Positions 7,765 through 16,462 are shown, counted from the first letter of the stretch. The stretch: 17,933 nucleotides of DNA from Quisquiliibacterium sp. (GCA_023257915.1 JALRBB010000165.1:1-17933); one strand, 5' to 3'. Made by a program: numbers and translations. Notes: generated from the letters alone by a model not told the origin.

Positions 7765-9267
7765 TCATGCCGCCAGCGAGGCTCCGGCTGCGCGTCTCGC
7801 ACGGACCTGGCGCACGAATGCGACGAAGCGCGCCGGCCAAGGGTCTGAACCGGTGCTGCGACGATGCGCATACGAGGCCAACAGGTTGCGCTGGACGATG
7901 CCGTCGCGCATGCCATCGACGCCATGTCCGCGCAACACACGGTAGGCATATCGGGTATCGGCGGGCAGGTTCTCGAGGCTGGAGTGATGAAATTCGTGAG
8001 CGAGAGTTTCGCGTGTGTCTGGCGTGTCTGGGATGCCCGACAGCGCCGGCCACGGGAACGCCTCGGTACTTACGAGCCGGACATAGCCACGGCCCACCGG
8101 TCTGTCATGCATCACCGCGTCGCCCGCAATCGCGCCGACCATCTCGAAGCGGCGCTCGTCGATGCGGATCGAGCGGGTCAGGTACATCAGTCCGCCGCAC
8201 TCGGCGTAGGCTGGCAAGCCTGCATCCAGAAGCTCGCGCAATTGGGTGCGCAACGCCACATTGGCTTCGAGCCGCGCCGCATGCATTTCGGGAAAGCCAC
8301 CGCCGATGAACAGCGCATCGACCTGCGGCAGGTGCGTATCACGCATCGCATCAAACGGGATCAGCCGGGCACCGGCAGCCTCGAGCGCCTCGAGATCGTC
8401 CGGATAGTAGAACCCGAAGGCGGCGTCGCGAGCGATCGCGATCTGCACCGGGCCATCGTCACTGCTGCGTGGATCCGGTACGGAGCCCGCAGGTGATGCG
8501 GGTTGCGTGGACGCGTTCACGCTCACGCTCACGGTGCGGGTGCTTGGCGGGCTGGCGGTGGCGGTGATGTTGGCAATCAGGGACGGCAGGTTGACGCCCT
8601 CGCGCACCGCCTGCGCGAGCCGCGCCACCAGTGTCGCCGGGGAGGCAGCTTCATTGCTTGGGGTCAGCCCGAGATGCCGCTCTGCGATCTCCAGCTGTGG
8701 GTTCTGACCGATCGCGCCGAGCACCGGTAGGTCGGTGTAGCGCTCGAGCGCCTGGCGCAGTCGGGTCTCATGCCGGCTCGCGCCGACCCGGTTCAGGATC
8801 ACGCCGGCAAAGCGCAGCTTCGGCTCGAATGCCTGAAATCCGAGCACCAGCGGCGCGATGCTGCGGCCCACCCCCCGGGCATCGAGCACCATCACCGCCG
8901 ACAGGCCCAGGCGCACCCCCAAGGCGGCGTTACTGTCGCTGCCATCGGCCGCAAGGCCATCGTGCAGCCCGTGGTTAGCTTCGACGAGGTTCAGCCCTGA
9001 GGCTAGCGCATGGCGGCGAAACTGCGCCTCGGTCTGCTGCCAGCCGGCCAGGTGCGGGTCCAGGTTGCGGCAGGAGCGTGCGGCGGCCAGCGTCAGCCAC
9101 ATCGGATCGATGTAGTCGGGCCCCTTCTTGAACGGCTGAACCGTCAGGCCCTGCGAGCGCAGCGCCGCACTCAGGCCGATCGCCAGCGTCGTCTTGCCAG
9201 ACGACTTGTGGGCCGCGCAGATCAGCCAGCCGTTCGCAGTGCCGGATTCAGGCGGCGGGATCGGCAT
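7765..9267 (-). CDS. dsrN: DsrN, CbiA-type sirohaem amidase (glutamine-dependent)
   Basis: This protein of about 500 residues resembles cobyrinate a,c-diamide synthase. The N-terminal ATP-binding domain has the P-loop AAHKSSGKTT (about 18-27) and FKKGPDYIDP (about 46-55). The C-terminal class I glutamine amidotransferase domain has the nucleophile region AYAECGGLMYL (C357) and the EFHHSS motif (about 425-430). In dsr clusters, DsrN is thought to amidate sirohaem for DsrAB. A low-complexity linker rich in Ser, Thr, Val and Pro (about 229-271) makes it longer than usual. The start is uncertain: ATG 9267, ATG 9288 and TTG 9303 are all in frame, none with a clear Shine-Dalgarno, and all overlap the end of dsrP. 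I chose 9267 because family proteins have short N-termini. Confidence 0.88.
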   Translation of the reverse strand: MPIPPPESGTANGWLICAAHKSSGKTTLAIGLSAALRSQGLTVQPFKKGPDYIDPMWLTLAAARSCRNLDPHLAGWQQTEAQFRRHALASGLNLVEANHGLHDGLAADGSDSNAALGVRLGLSAVMVLDARGVGRSIAPLVLGFQAFEPKLRFAGVILNRVGASRHETRLRQALERYTDLPVLGAIGQNPQLEIAERHLGLTPSNEAASPATLVARLAQAVREGVNLPSLIANITATASPPSTRTVSVSVNASTQPASPAGSVPDPRSSDDGPVQIAIARDAAFGFYYPDDLEALEAAGARLIPFDAMRDTHLPQVDALFIGGGFPEMHAARLEANVALRTQLRELLDAGLPAYAECGGLMYLTRSIRIDERRFEMVGAIAGDAVMHDRPVGRGYVRLVSTEAFPWPALSGIPDTPDTRETLAHEFHHSSLENLPADTRYAYRVLRGHGVDGMRDGIVQRNLLASYAHRRSTGSDPWPARFVAFVRQVRARRAAGASLAA

Positions 9268-10435
9268 CGGGGTCGCGGGCCGGATCATGCGGCATGAACT
9301 CAAGCACCCGCACCCCGATGATCGTGATCAGGAAGGCGGCTGCCAGGCCGCCCAGGCCGAGCAGCAACTCGGGCAGCGACGGCGCATACGGCGCGATTTT
9401 CCCATCCAGAAAACTGGAACTGATTGTGGCGCCAGGGAACAGATCGAGCGGCCAGGCTTGTCCGCCGATGATGAACACGTACAGCAGGCAGAAACCGCCT
9501 GCGACCACCAGCAGACTGGCCAGCAAGGTGTGGCGTGGCTTGGCCATGTCACGACGATAGAGCAGCACCAGGGGTAGCAGTCCGCCGGCCAGCACGAAGC
9601 CCAGCCAGAACAACCCTGTGTAGACGCCGCCATCGAGCAGGATGAAGCGCTCGAACGCGACGTTGCGCGCGAAGTACAGATTGGTCAGGTGGTGCACCGC
9701 GACCAGGTAGAGCGAGGCCGCAACGAACACGCCGAGCAGGCGACTCATGCGTCGATGAACCGCTTCCGGCAACTGCCTTGCGTTCCAGCGATAGACCGCG
9801 GCCTGAGCCAGCAGGAACACCGCCATGCCCCAGCCGAATGAGAGCACGATGAACAGCACCGGCAGCAGCGCCGAACCGTAGCCCTCACGCGCGACCAGGA
9901 AGGCAAAGATCGCCCCGGTACCGGTCGTGAGCAGCAGTCGCCAGACGAAGGCAGCCAGTCCGGCTGCCTTGGACCACGGGTTCATGCGCTTTTCGAGCAA
10001 GGTCCACAGATAGATCGCGACAATCGCGAACATGCCTGAGTACAGGAAGACGTTCCAGGCGAACACCGACGTGAAGTTGTAGTGGGTGGCGGCGACGATC
10101 ACGCGCTCTGGCCGACCCAGGTCCAGCATCAGCACCATCAGGCCGCCGGCGAGCATCGCAATCGACAGCAATCCGGACAGCGGCGCGCGGGCCTTGTACG
10201 GCGCCTTGCCGAACACCGAACCAATCGACGCGATATTCAACACACCCGAGGCCGACACGATCAGGAAGATCGCGAACACATGCGGCAGGCCCCACACCAC
10301 ATGGTTGTTCATGCCGGTGACGATGTGGCCTGCGGTCTCCATGTGATGCGCGGACGCCAGGCCGATCGCCAGCAGCAGACCGCTGGCCGCAGCAAGCAGC
10401 CAGAATCGGGAGGGGTTGGTTGCCACCGCAGTCAT
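9248..10435 (-). CDS. dsrP: DsrP, NrfD-family membrane subunit of DsrMKJOP
   Basis: This 395-residue integral membrane protein has about ten hydrophobic helices and belongs to the NrfD/PsrC family. The motif LDLGRPERVIVAATHYNFTS is typical of the family. It is the quinone-interacting subunit of the DsrMKJOP transmembrane complex and pairs with the periplasmic ferredoxin DsrO. The open frame extends to 10510, but the ATG at 10435, four bases after the dsrO stop, fits the family N-terminus; the upstream 25 residues overlap dsrO and are probably untranslated. The 3' end overlaps the start of dsrN by about 20 bp. Confidence 0.93.
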   Translation of the reverse strand: MTAVATNPSRFWLLAAASGLLLAIGLASAHHMETAGHIVTGMNNHVVWGLPHVFAIFLIVSASGVLNIASIGSVFGKAPYKARAPLSGLLSIAMLAGGLMVLMLDLGRPERVIVAATHYNFTSVFAWNVFLYSGMFAIVAIYLWTLLEKRMNPWSKAAGLAAFVWRLLLTTGTGAIFAFLVAREGYGSALLPVLFIVLSFGWGMAVFLLAQAAVYRWNARQLPEAVHRRMSRLLGVFVAASLYLVAVHHLTNLYFARNVAFERFILLDGGVYTGLFWLGFVLAGGLLPLVLLYRRDMAKPRHTLLASLLVVAGGFCLLYVFIIGGQAWPLDLFPGATISSSFLDGKIAPYAPSLPELLLGLGGLAAAFLITIIGVRVLEFMPHDPARDPDADPAA

Positions 10436-10439
10436 CGCG

Positions 10440-11279
10440 TCAGATTCCGTGGTAGCGCACGCCGGTGTCCAGACGCAGGTCTTCACGGATCCGGGTGGTG
10501 GAAATTTCACGCACCCGCCGCGAGATCGCGCTGTCCGGATCGTTCAGGTCGCCGAACAGCATCGCGCCCTCCGGGCAGGCTTCAACGCAGGCGGGTTTGC
10601 GACCATCATCGACCCGGTGCACGCACATCGTGCAGCTCTCGACGCAGCCTTTGCCGCGCGGCACATCGGGTTTTTGATCGGTGACCGGTTCGTGCACAAA
10701 GCTGCGCGCCTTGTACGGACAGGCCATCACGCAGTAACGGCAACCGATGCAGCTGTGCCGGTCGACCAGCACGATCCCGTCGGCGCGCTTGAACGATGCA
10801 CCGGTGGGGCAGACGTCGACGCAGGGCGGGTTGGCGCAGTGCTGGCACATCACCGGCGCGCTGGCGGTGCGACCAGTGCGCTGGTCGCGGATTTCAATCT
10901 TGCGGATCCATTGCGAGTCGGTCGGTGCGGTGCCTCCGCTCAGCCCGTTTTCAGTGTTGCAGGCGGTGACGCAGTCGTTGCAGTCCGGTGAACAGCGGGT
11001 GGTGTCGATCAGCAGGCCCCAGCGCACCGCCGAGGAGGCCGCCTCGCCCGGCTTTCGTTCAACCTGGGCACCGGCGATCTCGATCAGCCGGATGCCGGGC
11101 GCGAGCATCACACCGGCCATTGCCGCGACGCCGGCACCGAGTAGCGCGCGACGCGAGACTCCCGGACGGTGCGCTTCGCGCGCGAGTGCCTGCAGTTGTG
11201 CAGCCGCAGCGGGTAACCGGGTCGAACCTGGGGTTGCCGAGGGGCCGTCCAGCGGATTGTGGTGCTCGCGATCGCTCAA
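10440..11279 (-). CDS. dsrO: DsrO, Tat-exported periplasmic ferredoxin (TTG start)
   Basis: This 279-residue iron-sulfur protein transfers electrons between the cytochrome DsrJ and the membrane protein DsrP. A twin-arginine signal, SRRALLGAG (42-50), is followed by a hydrophobic stretch and a likely cleavage after AGA near residue 71. Seventeen cysteines in the mature part (96/100/103/107, 145/148/153/157, 177/180/183/187, 212/216/219/231/235) could hold three or four [4Fe-4S] clusters. The start is a TTG at 11279 overlapping the dsrJ stop (TTGA), supported by a perfect AGGAGG (11286-11291) six bases upstream. The open frame runs on to 11579, but that part overlaps dsrJ in another frame and is not Dsr-like. 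Confidence 0.92.
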   Translation of the reverse strand: MSDREHHNPLDGPSATPGSTRLPAAAAQLQALAREAHRPGVSRRALLGAGVAAMAGVMLAPGIRLIEIAGAQVERKPGEAASSAVRWGLLIDTTRCSPDCNDCVTACNTENGLSGGTAPTDSQWIRKIEIRDQRTGRTASAPVMCQHCANPPCVDVCPTGASFKRADGIVLVDRHSCIGCRYCVMACPYKARSFVHEPVTDQKPDVPRGKGCVESCTMCVHRVDDGRKPACVEACPEGAMLFGDLNDPDSAISRRVREISTTRIREDLRLDTGVRYHGI

Positions 11280-11719
11280 GGTTTTCCTCCTGCGGCGGGC
11301 CTGGCGGACACCGGCGCCGGCGTCAACGCCGGTCTGGATTGATGACATTCGAAGCAGTCGAGCTTGACTGCAGCGTAGCGATGGCAACTCTCGCAAAAGG
11401 CCTGCGCGCTGCCGGTGACCGAGCCGGCCGCGGCTCCGGCGCCCTTGCCAGCATGGCAATCGATGCAGCCGTTGAGCGTGACCTTGACGCGTCGCTCGCC
11501 CAAATGCACGGTACGGTCGCGCTGATGCTTGAGCATGTCCATGTGCGTGCGCCGCATCACCTCGGGGCTGTCGATGCACTGGGTGGTCTTGTCGACCGAA
11601 ATCGCCGGATGCGGGACGCGCCCTGGCGGCGGGTCGGCCGACGAGGTCGGGGCGAGCAACATCGCCGACAATCCGGCGACCAGGACGATGGCTGCCAGCA
11701 GCGCCTTGCGCATTGACAT
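11276..11719 (-). CDS. dsrJ: DsrJ, periplasmic trihaem cytochrome c
   Basis: This 147-residue cytochrome has an N-terminal signal or anchor (residues 1-28) and three CxxCH haem sites: CIDCH (85-89), CESCH (109-113) and CFECH (122-126). An extra C48 in TTQCIDSPEVM corresponds to the unusual cysteine haem ligand described for DsrJ; the assignment here is by position. It is part of DsrMKJOP. Its stop overlaps the TTG start of dsrO. A second ATG at 11713 has better spacing from AAGGG (nine bases instead of three), so translation may start there. It lies 57 bp after dsrL. Confidence 0.93.
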   Translation of the reverse strand: MSMRKALLAAIVLVAGLSAMLLAPTSSADPPPGRVPHPAISVDKTTQCIDSPEVMRRTHMDMLKHQRDRTVHLGERRVKVTLNGCIDCHAGKGAGAAAGSVTGSAQAFCESCHRYAAVKLDCFECHQSRPALTPAPVSARPAAGGKP

Positions 11720-11776
11720 CAGCCCTTGTCTGCGTGGATCAACGCACTGGCAGCGATCGGCGGCATCGAGTCGCCC

Positions 11777-13729
11777 TTACTCGCCCAGACCCATCTGGAT
11801 GTAGCCGGTCGGACAGACATCCGCGCAGATGTGGCAGCCAACACAGCGGTCGTAGTCGGTATAGACATACCGACCGGTGGTTGCCTGTTTTTTCGGCACT
11901 CGCTTGACCGCGATCTGCGGGCAGTACACGACGCAGTTGTCGCATTCGAAGCACTGGCCACAGCTCATGCAGCGCTTTGCCTCGGCGACCGCTGCCGACT
12001 CCGCGAGCGCCTGGATGCGTTCCTCGAAGTTGCCCAGCGCACTGTCGCGGGTCAGGGTGACGAAGTCGCGCTTGTTGCGGCCCGTGAACTGGAAGTGGCC
12101 CAGGAACAGATCCTTGTGCGGAATCACGAACCGGTCTGATCTGTTGTCGAAATTGTGGATCACGCCGCTGGCCGAATCAGTGCCGCGCAAGGGCTCTTCG
12201 ACCTTGCTCAGGTCAAGACCCTTCTCGACGTACTTGCGCATCAGATCAAACACATGCACGTCGATCTTCGGACGCTTGCCGATCTCTTCGCCAGTCAGGA
12301 AGGTGTCGATGCTTTCGGCCGCGATGGCACCCTGGCCGATCGCGGTGGTCAGCAGGTGCGGGCGAAGCACGTCGCCGCCGGCGAACACACCCTGCTGGCC
12401 CTGCACCTGGTAGCTGCGATCGGCGCTGATGGCGCCGCGGCCGTTGTCGAAAGCCTCCAGGCCGGTGAAGTCGACCGCCTGGCCGATTGCCGAGACGATC
12501 AGGTCGGCCGGGATGTCTTCTTCAGTTCCCTCGAGGGTCTTGATCTCGAGCTTGCCGCCAGCCAACTTCGCTTCGCACTGCGCGACCCGCAGCGCGATCG
12601 CGCGGCCATCCGGTCCCTTGATTACCGCCAGCGGCACCAGACCGCCTCGGATGTTGATCTCCTCGGCCTGGGCCTGCTCGATCTCATGCTTGTTGGCCTG
12701 CATCTTGTCGATCGGGAACACCGAGGTCAGCACCACCTCGGCGCCGTGCTTGAGCGACACGTCGGCGACATCATGCGCCAGGTAGCCGGCGATCGCGCCT
12801 TCGAAGTCGGTGGGCTTGGCATGCTCGATATGTCCGAGACGCCGTGCGACCGTGGCGACGTCAATCGAGGTGTCACCCCCGCCGACCACGACGACGCGAC
12901 GACCCACGTGCTGCAGGCGTCCGTCGTTGAATGCACGCAAAAAGGCGGTGGCCGTGACCACGTTGGGTGCGTCGCCGTCCGTTGCCGGCAGCGCGCGGCC
13001 GGCCTGCGCGCCCATGCCCATGAACACCGCGTCGAATTCGGCGCGCAGCTGATCGAGGGTGATATCGGTGCCAACCCGGCACTTCAGGCGAGTCTGCACG
13101 CCGAGCGCCAAAATGCGGTTGATCTCGGTGTCGAGCACATCGCGCGGTGTGCGAAAGCCCGGAATGCCGTAGCGCATCATGCCGCCCAGGTACTCGCGCT
13201 CATCGAAGATCGTGACCGCATGACCCTTCAGGGCAAGCTGGTAGGCGCAGGACAGGCCCGCGGGGCCGCCACCGATCACCGCGATTTTCTTGCCGGTGGA
13301 CGCTTCAGGCTTGATGAACTGCATGCCGTTGGCATTGGCCCATTCGCCGAGAAAATGCTCGACCGAATTGATGCCGACATGATCCTCGACCTCGTTGCGG
13401 TTGCAGCCGGTTTCGCAAGGCGCCGGGCATACTCGACCCATCACCGACGGAAACGGGTTGGCCTGGGTCAGCCGACGCCACGCGTACTCTTGCCAGCTCT
13501 GACCCTCTGGTGGCTTTTCCATGCCGCGCACGATGTTCAGGTAGCCGCGGATGTCTTCACCTGACGGACAGCTCCCCTGGCAGGGAGGCGTCGACTGGAT
13601 GTAGGTCGGACACTTGTGCGAGTGATCGCCTTCGAAGATCTTCTGCTGGAAGTTCTTCCAGGTGTAATCGCCATCCTTGTACCGGCGAAACGTCAGTTTT
13701 TCGGTGCGTGGTTCGGTGTTCGACGACAT
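11777..13729 (-). CDS. dsrL: DsrL, NAD(P)H:acceptor oxidoreductase of the rDsr pathway
   Basis: This 650-residue flavoprotein resembles the small subunit of glutamate synthase. The N-terminal cysteine-rich region (C40, C50, C54, C101, C105, C109) can bind Fe-S clusters. An FAD site follows at VIGGGPAGLS (151-160) and an NAD(P) site at VVGGGDTSID (281-290). The C-terminal ferredoxin domain (about 590-650) has two four-cysteine clusters, CMSCGQCFECDNC and CVGCHICADVCP. DsrL partners DsrAB and takes up electrons released on oxidising persulfide sulfur, reducing NAD+. Its length and C-terminal ferredoxin match the form found in sulfur oxidisers. GGAG lies about eight bases before the ATG. Confidence 0.95.
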   Translation of the reverse strand: MSSNTEPRTEKLTFRRYKDGDYTWKNFQQKIFEGDHSHKCPTYIQSTPPCQGSCPSGEDIRGYLNIVRGMEKPPEGQSWQEYAWRRLTQANPFPSVMGRVCPAPCETGCNRNEVEDHVGINSVEHFLGEWANANGMQFIKPEASTGKKIAVIGGGPAGLSCAYQLALKGHAVTIFDEREYLGGMMRYGIPGFRTPRDVLDTEINRILALGVQTRLKCRVGTDITLDQLRAEFDAVFMGMGAQAGRALPATDGDAPNVVTATAFLRAFNDGRLQHVGRRVVVVGGGDTSIDVATVARRLGHIEHAKPTDFEGAIAGYLAHDVADVSLKHGAEVVLTSVFPIDKMQANKHEIEQAQAEEINIRGGLVPLAVIKGPDGRAIALRVAQCEAKLAGGKLEIKTLEGTEEDIPADLIVSAIGQAVDFTGLEAFDNGRGAISADRSYQVQGQQGVFAGGDVLRPHLLTTAIGQGAIAAESIDTFLTGEEIGKRPKIDVHVFDLMRKYVEKGLDLSKVEEPLRGTDSASGVIHNFDNRSDRFVIPHKDLFLGHFQFTGRNKRDFVTLTRDSALGNFEERIQALAESAAVAEAKRCMSCGQCFECDNCVVYCPQIAVKRVPKKQATTGRYVYTDYDRCVGCHICADVCPTGYIQMGLGE

Positions 13730-13762
13730 AGTGAGGTTCTCCGATATTCAGTCGGACACGTG

Positions 13763-15304
13763 TCAGGACTTGCCACCGAGCCGGATCGCGGTGCTGACCA
13801 GCTGGTGCACCCCGCCGACCATTCCCATCTTGAATCCGTAGTAGGGCAAGACCTTCGTGAACTGCGCCTTGCAGATTGCGCAGATCGTGGCCATGAAGTT
13901 GACGCCGTGCTCGTCGACCGCGCGCTGCAGCGCCTCCATGCGCGGCAGCGCGCCCTTGACGCGCAGATCAAGCAGCTCGTCGGTCAGCACGCCGCCGCCC
14001 CCGCCGCAGCAAAAGGTGCTCTCATGCGTGGTGCCCGACATCATTTCGTGAAAGTTGTTGACCGTGGCGCGGATGATCGCGCGCGGAATCTCGAATTGGC
14101 CGCCGGGGGCGTCACCCATTCGCGAGGCACGCGCGACGTTGCAGCTGTCGTGGAAGGTGACGACCCGGTGGTCGTTCGCATCCTTGTCCAGCGTCAGCGC
14201 GCCGCGCTGGATCAGGTCCCAGGTGAACTCGCAGATGTGCATCGGCTGGCGATAGCGCATGTCGAGCTGGCTGGTGAGCTGCACCGAGAACGGATCCTTG
14301 CCGCCTTCGCCAATGCCGGCCAGCGTGTTCCAGAAGCTGTAGGCGACCCGCCAGGCGTGCCCGCATTCTCCAACGACGATCCGCTTGACGCCGAGTTCGA
14401 GGGCAGCCTCGCGGATCCGCATCGCGATGCTGCGCAGCTGGTCGTAGTTGCCGATGAACAGGCCGAAGTTGCCCGCTTCCGACGCATGCGAGGACATCGT
14501 CCACGACACGCCGGCCGCGTGAAAGACCTTGGCGTAGCCGATCAGGCTCTCGACATGCGGCTCGGCGAAGAAGTCGGCCGACGGTGTGACCAGCAGCACC
14601 TCGGCGCCCTTTTGGTCGAGCGGAAAGCGCACGTCAACCCCGGTGTCTTCCTTGACGTCTTCTTCGAGACCCTCGAGCGTGTCGAGCAGCGCCGGGCCGG
14701 GCAGACCGAGGTTGTTGCCGATCCGGTGCACCTTGCCGATGATTTCGTTCGAGTACTTTTGCCCGTACCCGACCGCGTCCAGAATCTCGCGTCCGGCCAT
14801 CGTGATCTCGGCGGTGTCGATGCCGTACGGACAGAACACCGAACAGCGCCGGCACTCGGAGCACTGGTTGTAATAGGTGTACCACTCGTCGAGCACATCG
14901 GGCGTCAGGTCGCGCGCGCCGACCAGTTTCGGGAACAGCTTGCCAGGCAGCGTGAAATAGCGGCGGTAGACGCTGCGCATCAGGTCCTGGCGGGCGACCG
15001 GCATGTTCTTCGGGTCGCCGGTGCCCAGAAAGTAATGGCACTTGTCGCTGCACGCGCCGCAATGCACGCAGGCATCCAGATAGACCTTCAGCGAGCGATA
15101 GCGCTGCAGCAGCGAGCCCATATGGGCGATCGCCTTGTCGTGCACCACCTGCCAGTTTTCATCGAGCTTGCTCGGAAAACCGATCGCCTCGTTGATCTTT
15201 TCGGACGCCACATAAGGGCGCACCGAGGCCATCGCATCGGGCGTGACCGGCGGCGGTACCGTCGGAAGTTCACGCAGTGCGGGGGCCTTGATGTCGGCAG
15301 CCAT
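13763..15304 (-). CDS. dsrK: DsrK, HdrD-like iron-sulfur subunit of DsrMKJOP
   Basis: This 513-residue cytoplasmic subunit is related to HdrD, the catalytic subunit of heterodisulfide reductase. Two [4Fe-4S] sites are at C79/82/85/89 and C148/151/154/158. CCG-type motifs for the special cubane cluster are GECGHA (C314), C388, FCCGGGGG (C432, C433) and ATICAICKA (C475, C478). It acts on the cysteines of DsrC, probably oxidising reduced DsrC to the persulfide-accepting or trisulfide state, with electrons passing to DsrM. The start is supported by GAGGAG ten bases upstream. It lies three bases after dsrM and 33 before dsrL. Confidence 0.95.
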   Translation of the reverse strand: MAADIKAPALRELPTVPPPVTPDAMASVRPYVASEKINEAIGFPSKLDENWQVVHDKAIAHMGSLLQRYRSLKVYLDACVHCGACSDKCHYFLGTGDPKNMPVARQDLMRSVYRRYFTLPGKLFPKLVGARDLTPDVLDEWYTYYNQCSECRRCSVFCPYGIDTAEITMAGREILDAVGYGQKYSNEIIGKVHRIGNNLGLPGPALLDTLEGLEEDVKEDTGVDVRFPLDQKGAEVLLVTPSADFFAEPHVESLIGYAKVFHAAGVSWTMSSHASEAGNFGLFIGNYDQLRSIAMRIREAALELGVKRIVVGECGHAWRVAYSFWNTLAGIGEGGKDPFSVQLTSQLDMRYRQPMHICEFTWDLIQRGALTLDKDANDHRVVTFHDSCNVARASRMGDAPGGQFEIPRAIIRATVNNFHEMMSGTTHESTFCCGGGGGVLTDELLDLRVKGALPRMEALQRAVDEHGVNFMATICAICKAQFTKVLPYYGFKMGMVGGVHQLVSTAIRLGGKS

Positions 15305-15307
15305 CGC

Positions 15308-16039
15308 TTATCGCTCCTCGAGCCTGGCAGCCCAGGCGGCCAGGTGGCGCGTTTCGCGCGGGTTGTCGATCTGATTGCGTGACGGGGAGAAGAACAGCCC
15401 CGGTGCATGCAACAGTTTGGAAAACGGGAAGATGATCATCAGCGCGGCGACCAGCGACAGATGCAGGTACAAGGCGCCGCCGGTGGGTAGCGGCTGCCAG
15501 TCGAACAGCATCAATCCGAGAAAGAAGGCCTTGACGCCGACGATGTCGGTCGGGAACAGGTATTTCATCGCCAGGCCGGACAGTGCGATCGCCAGCAGCA
15601 GCACCAGCATCAGATGATCGGACAGCGTCGAGATGTAGCGCACCCGGTCTACCAGGAAGCGTCGCGCCCACAGACCGGCCAGCCCGACCACCATCGGAAA
15701 GGCCGCGTACATCCCGAAAGGCTGCGCGAATGCGACCCAGCTCCAGACCGGTTCCGTGAAATAGCGCAGGTGCCGCACCAGCACCAGCAGCAGGCTGGCG
15801 TGAAAGAGCCAGCCGAACAGCCAGGTCCACAGGCTCGCCTTGAAAAGGCTCTCGAAGAACACCACTTCGCGCAGCATTCGCAAGCCAACCCCGGTGGCGG
15901 TGGTCGGTGCCGGCGTGGTCGGAATTTTCAGGGGCGCCGGCGTGCGAGCATAGGTAGCCACGCGCAGCAGCACCCCGATCGCCATCACGGCGCCGGCGAA
16001 ATAGAAGAGCAGCGTGAACGCGAGCGACAGCCCGGACAT
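15308..16039 (-). CDS. dsrM: DsrM, NarI-like cytochrome b subunit of DsrMKJOP
   Basis: This 243-residue membrane protein has about five or six hydrophobic helices and histidines at H80, H90, H142, H193 and H211 as candidate ligands for two b haems, as in NarI-type subunits. It exchanges electrons between DsrK and quinone. Two consecutive ATGs lie at 16042 and 16039; AAGGAG ends two bases before the first and five before the second, so the second is preferred. It follows dsrC after an 84-bp spacer that holds strong hairpins. Confidence 0.93.
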   Translation of the reverse strand: MSGLSLAFTLLFYFAGAVMAIGVLLRVATYARTPAPLKIPTTPAPTTATGVGLRMLREVVFFESLFKASLWTWLFGWLFHASLLLVLVRHLRYFTEPVWSWVAFAQPFGMYAAFPMVVGLAGLWARRFLVDRVRYISTLSDHLMLVLLLAIALSGLAMKYLFPTDIVGVKAFFLGLMLFDWQPLPTGGALYLHLSLVAALMIIFPFSKLLHAPGLFFSPSRNQIDNPRETRHLAAWAARLEER

Positions 16040-16079
16040 CATCTCTCCTTGCCTGCCTGCGAAGACGGATCGATCACGG

Positions 16080-16118
16080 CCCGGACCCTGGTCCGGGGCA
16101 CACGGCGGACGGTCCGTC
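16080..16118. repeat. Overlapping hairpins in the dsrC-dsrM spacer
   Basis: The spacer holds a perfect inverted repeat, CCCGGACC-CT-GGTCCGGG (16080-16097). A second palindromic element, CGGAC-G-GTCCG (16106-16116), overlaps GACGG-T-CCGTC (16108-16118). Both elements share GGTCCG, so the left arm CGGACC (16082-16087) can pair with either copy, giving mutually exclusive folds. No U-run follows in the dsrC-to-dsrM direction, so it is not a classic terminator. It could stabilise the 3' end of a shorter dsrEFHC transcript or reduce read-through into dsrM. Confidence 0.6.
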
Positions 16119-16126
16119 TGTCGAGG

Positions 16127-16462
16127 TCAGACGCAGCCGGTGGGCTTGGGCAGACCGGCGATCTTGCAGGCCTGTTTGGCGGGTCCGTACGGGAACAACT
16201 CGTACAAATACTGGCTGTTGCCTTTGTCCGGGCCGAGCTTCTTGCCAATGGCCTTGGTCAGCACGCGCACTGCCGGTGCGATCTGGAATTCGTCGTAGTA
16301 CTCGCGCAGGAAGTTGACGACCTCCCAGTGTGACTCCGACATATCGATGTTCTCGGTCTTGGCAATCTCGCCGGCGACGTCTTCGCTCCAGTCGGCCAGG
16401 TTGACCAGGTAGCCTTCCTCATCGGTCTCGATGGATTTGCCGCCTACGTCGATGGTGCTCAT
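16127..16462 (-). CDS. dsrC: DsrC, sulfur-carrier protein
   Basis: This 111-residue DsrC has the full conserved C-terminal arm CKIAGLPKPTGCV, with both redox cysteines C99 and C110 eleven residues apart. It is therefore a true sulfur-carrying DsrC and not a TusE-like form with a single cysteine. It accepts persulfide sulfur from DsrE, forms a trisulfide and presents the sulfur to DsrAB; DsrK acts on the two-cysteine form. GAGGAAG lies about five bases upstream of the start. An AT-rich spacer separates it from dsrH and may carry its own promoter. Confidence 0.97.
   Translation of the reverse strand: MSTIDVGGKSIETDEEGYLVNLADWSEDVAGEIAKTENIDMSESHWEVVNFLREYYDEFQIAPAVRVLTKAIGKKLGPDKGNSQYLYELFPYGPAKQACKIAGLPKPTGCV

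Noticed and set aside
9268..9303. Longer dsrN starting at TTG 9303 or ATG 9288
   Set aside because: Not excluded, but the extra residues have no family counterpart and increase the overlap with dsrP.
12155..15382. 469- and 588-codon plus-strand frames opposite dsrL and dsrK
   Set aside because: Both mirror the codon pattern of DsrL and DsrK, have no family motifs, and no ribosome site or promoter is apparent. They are antisense shadows.
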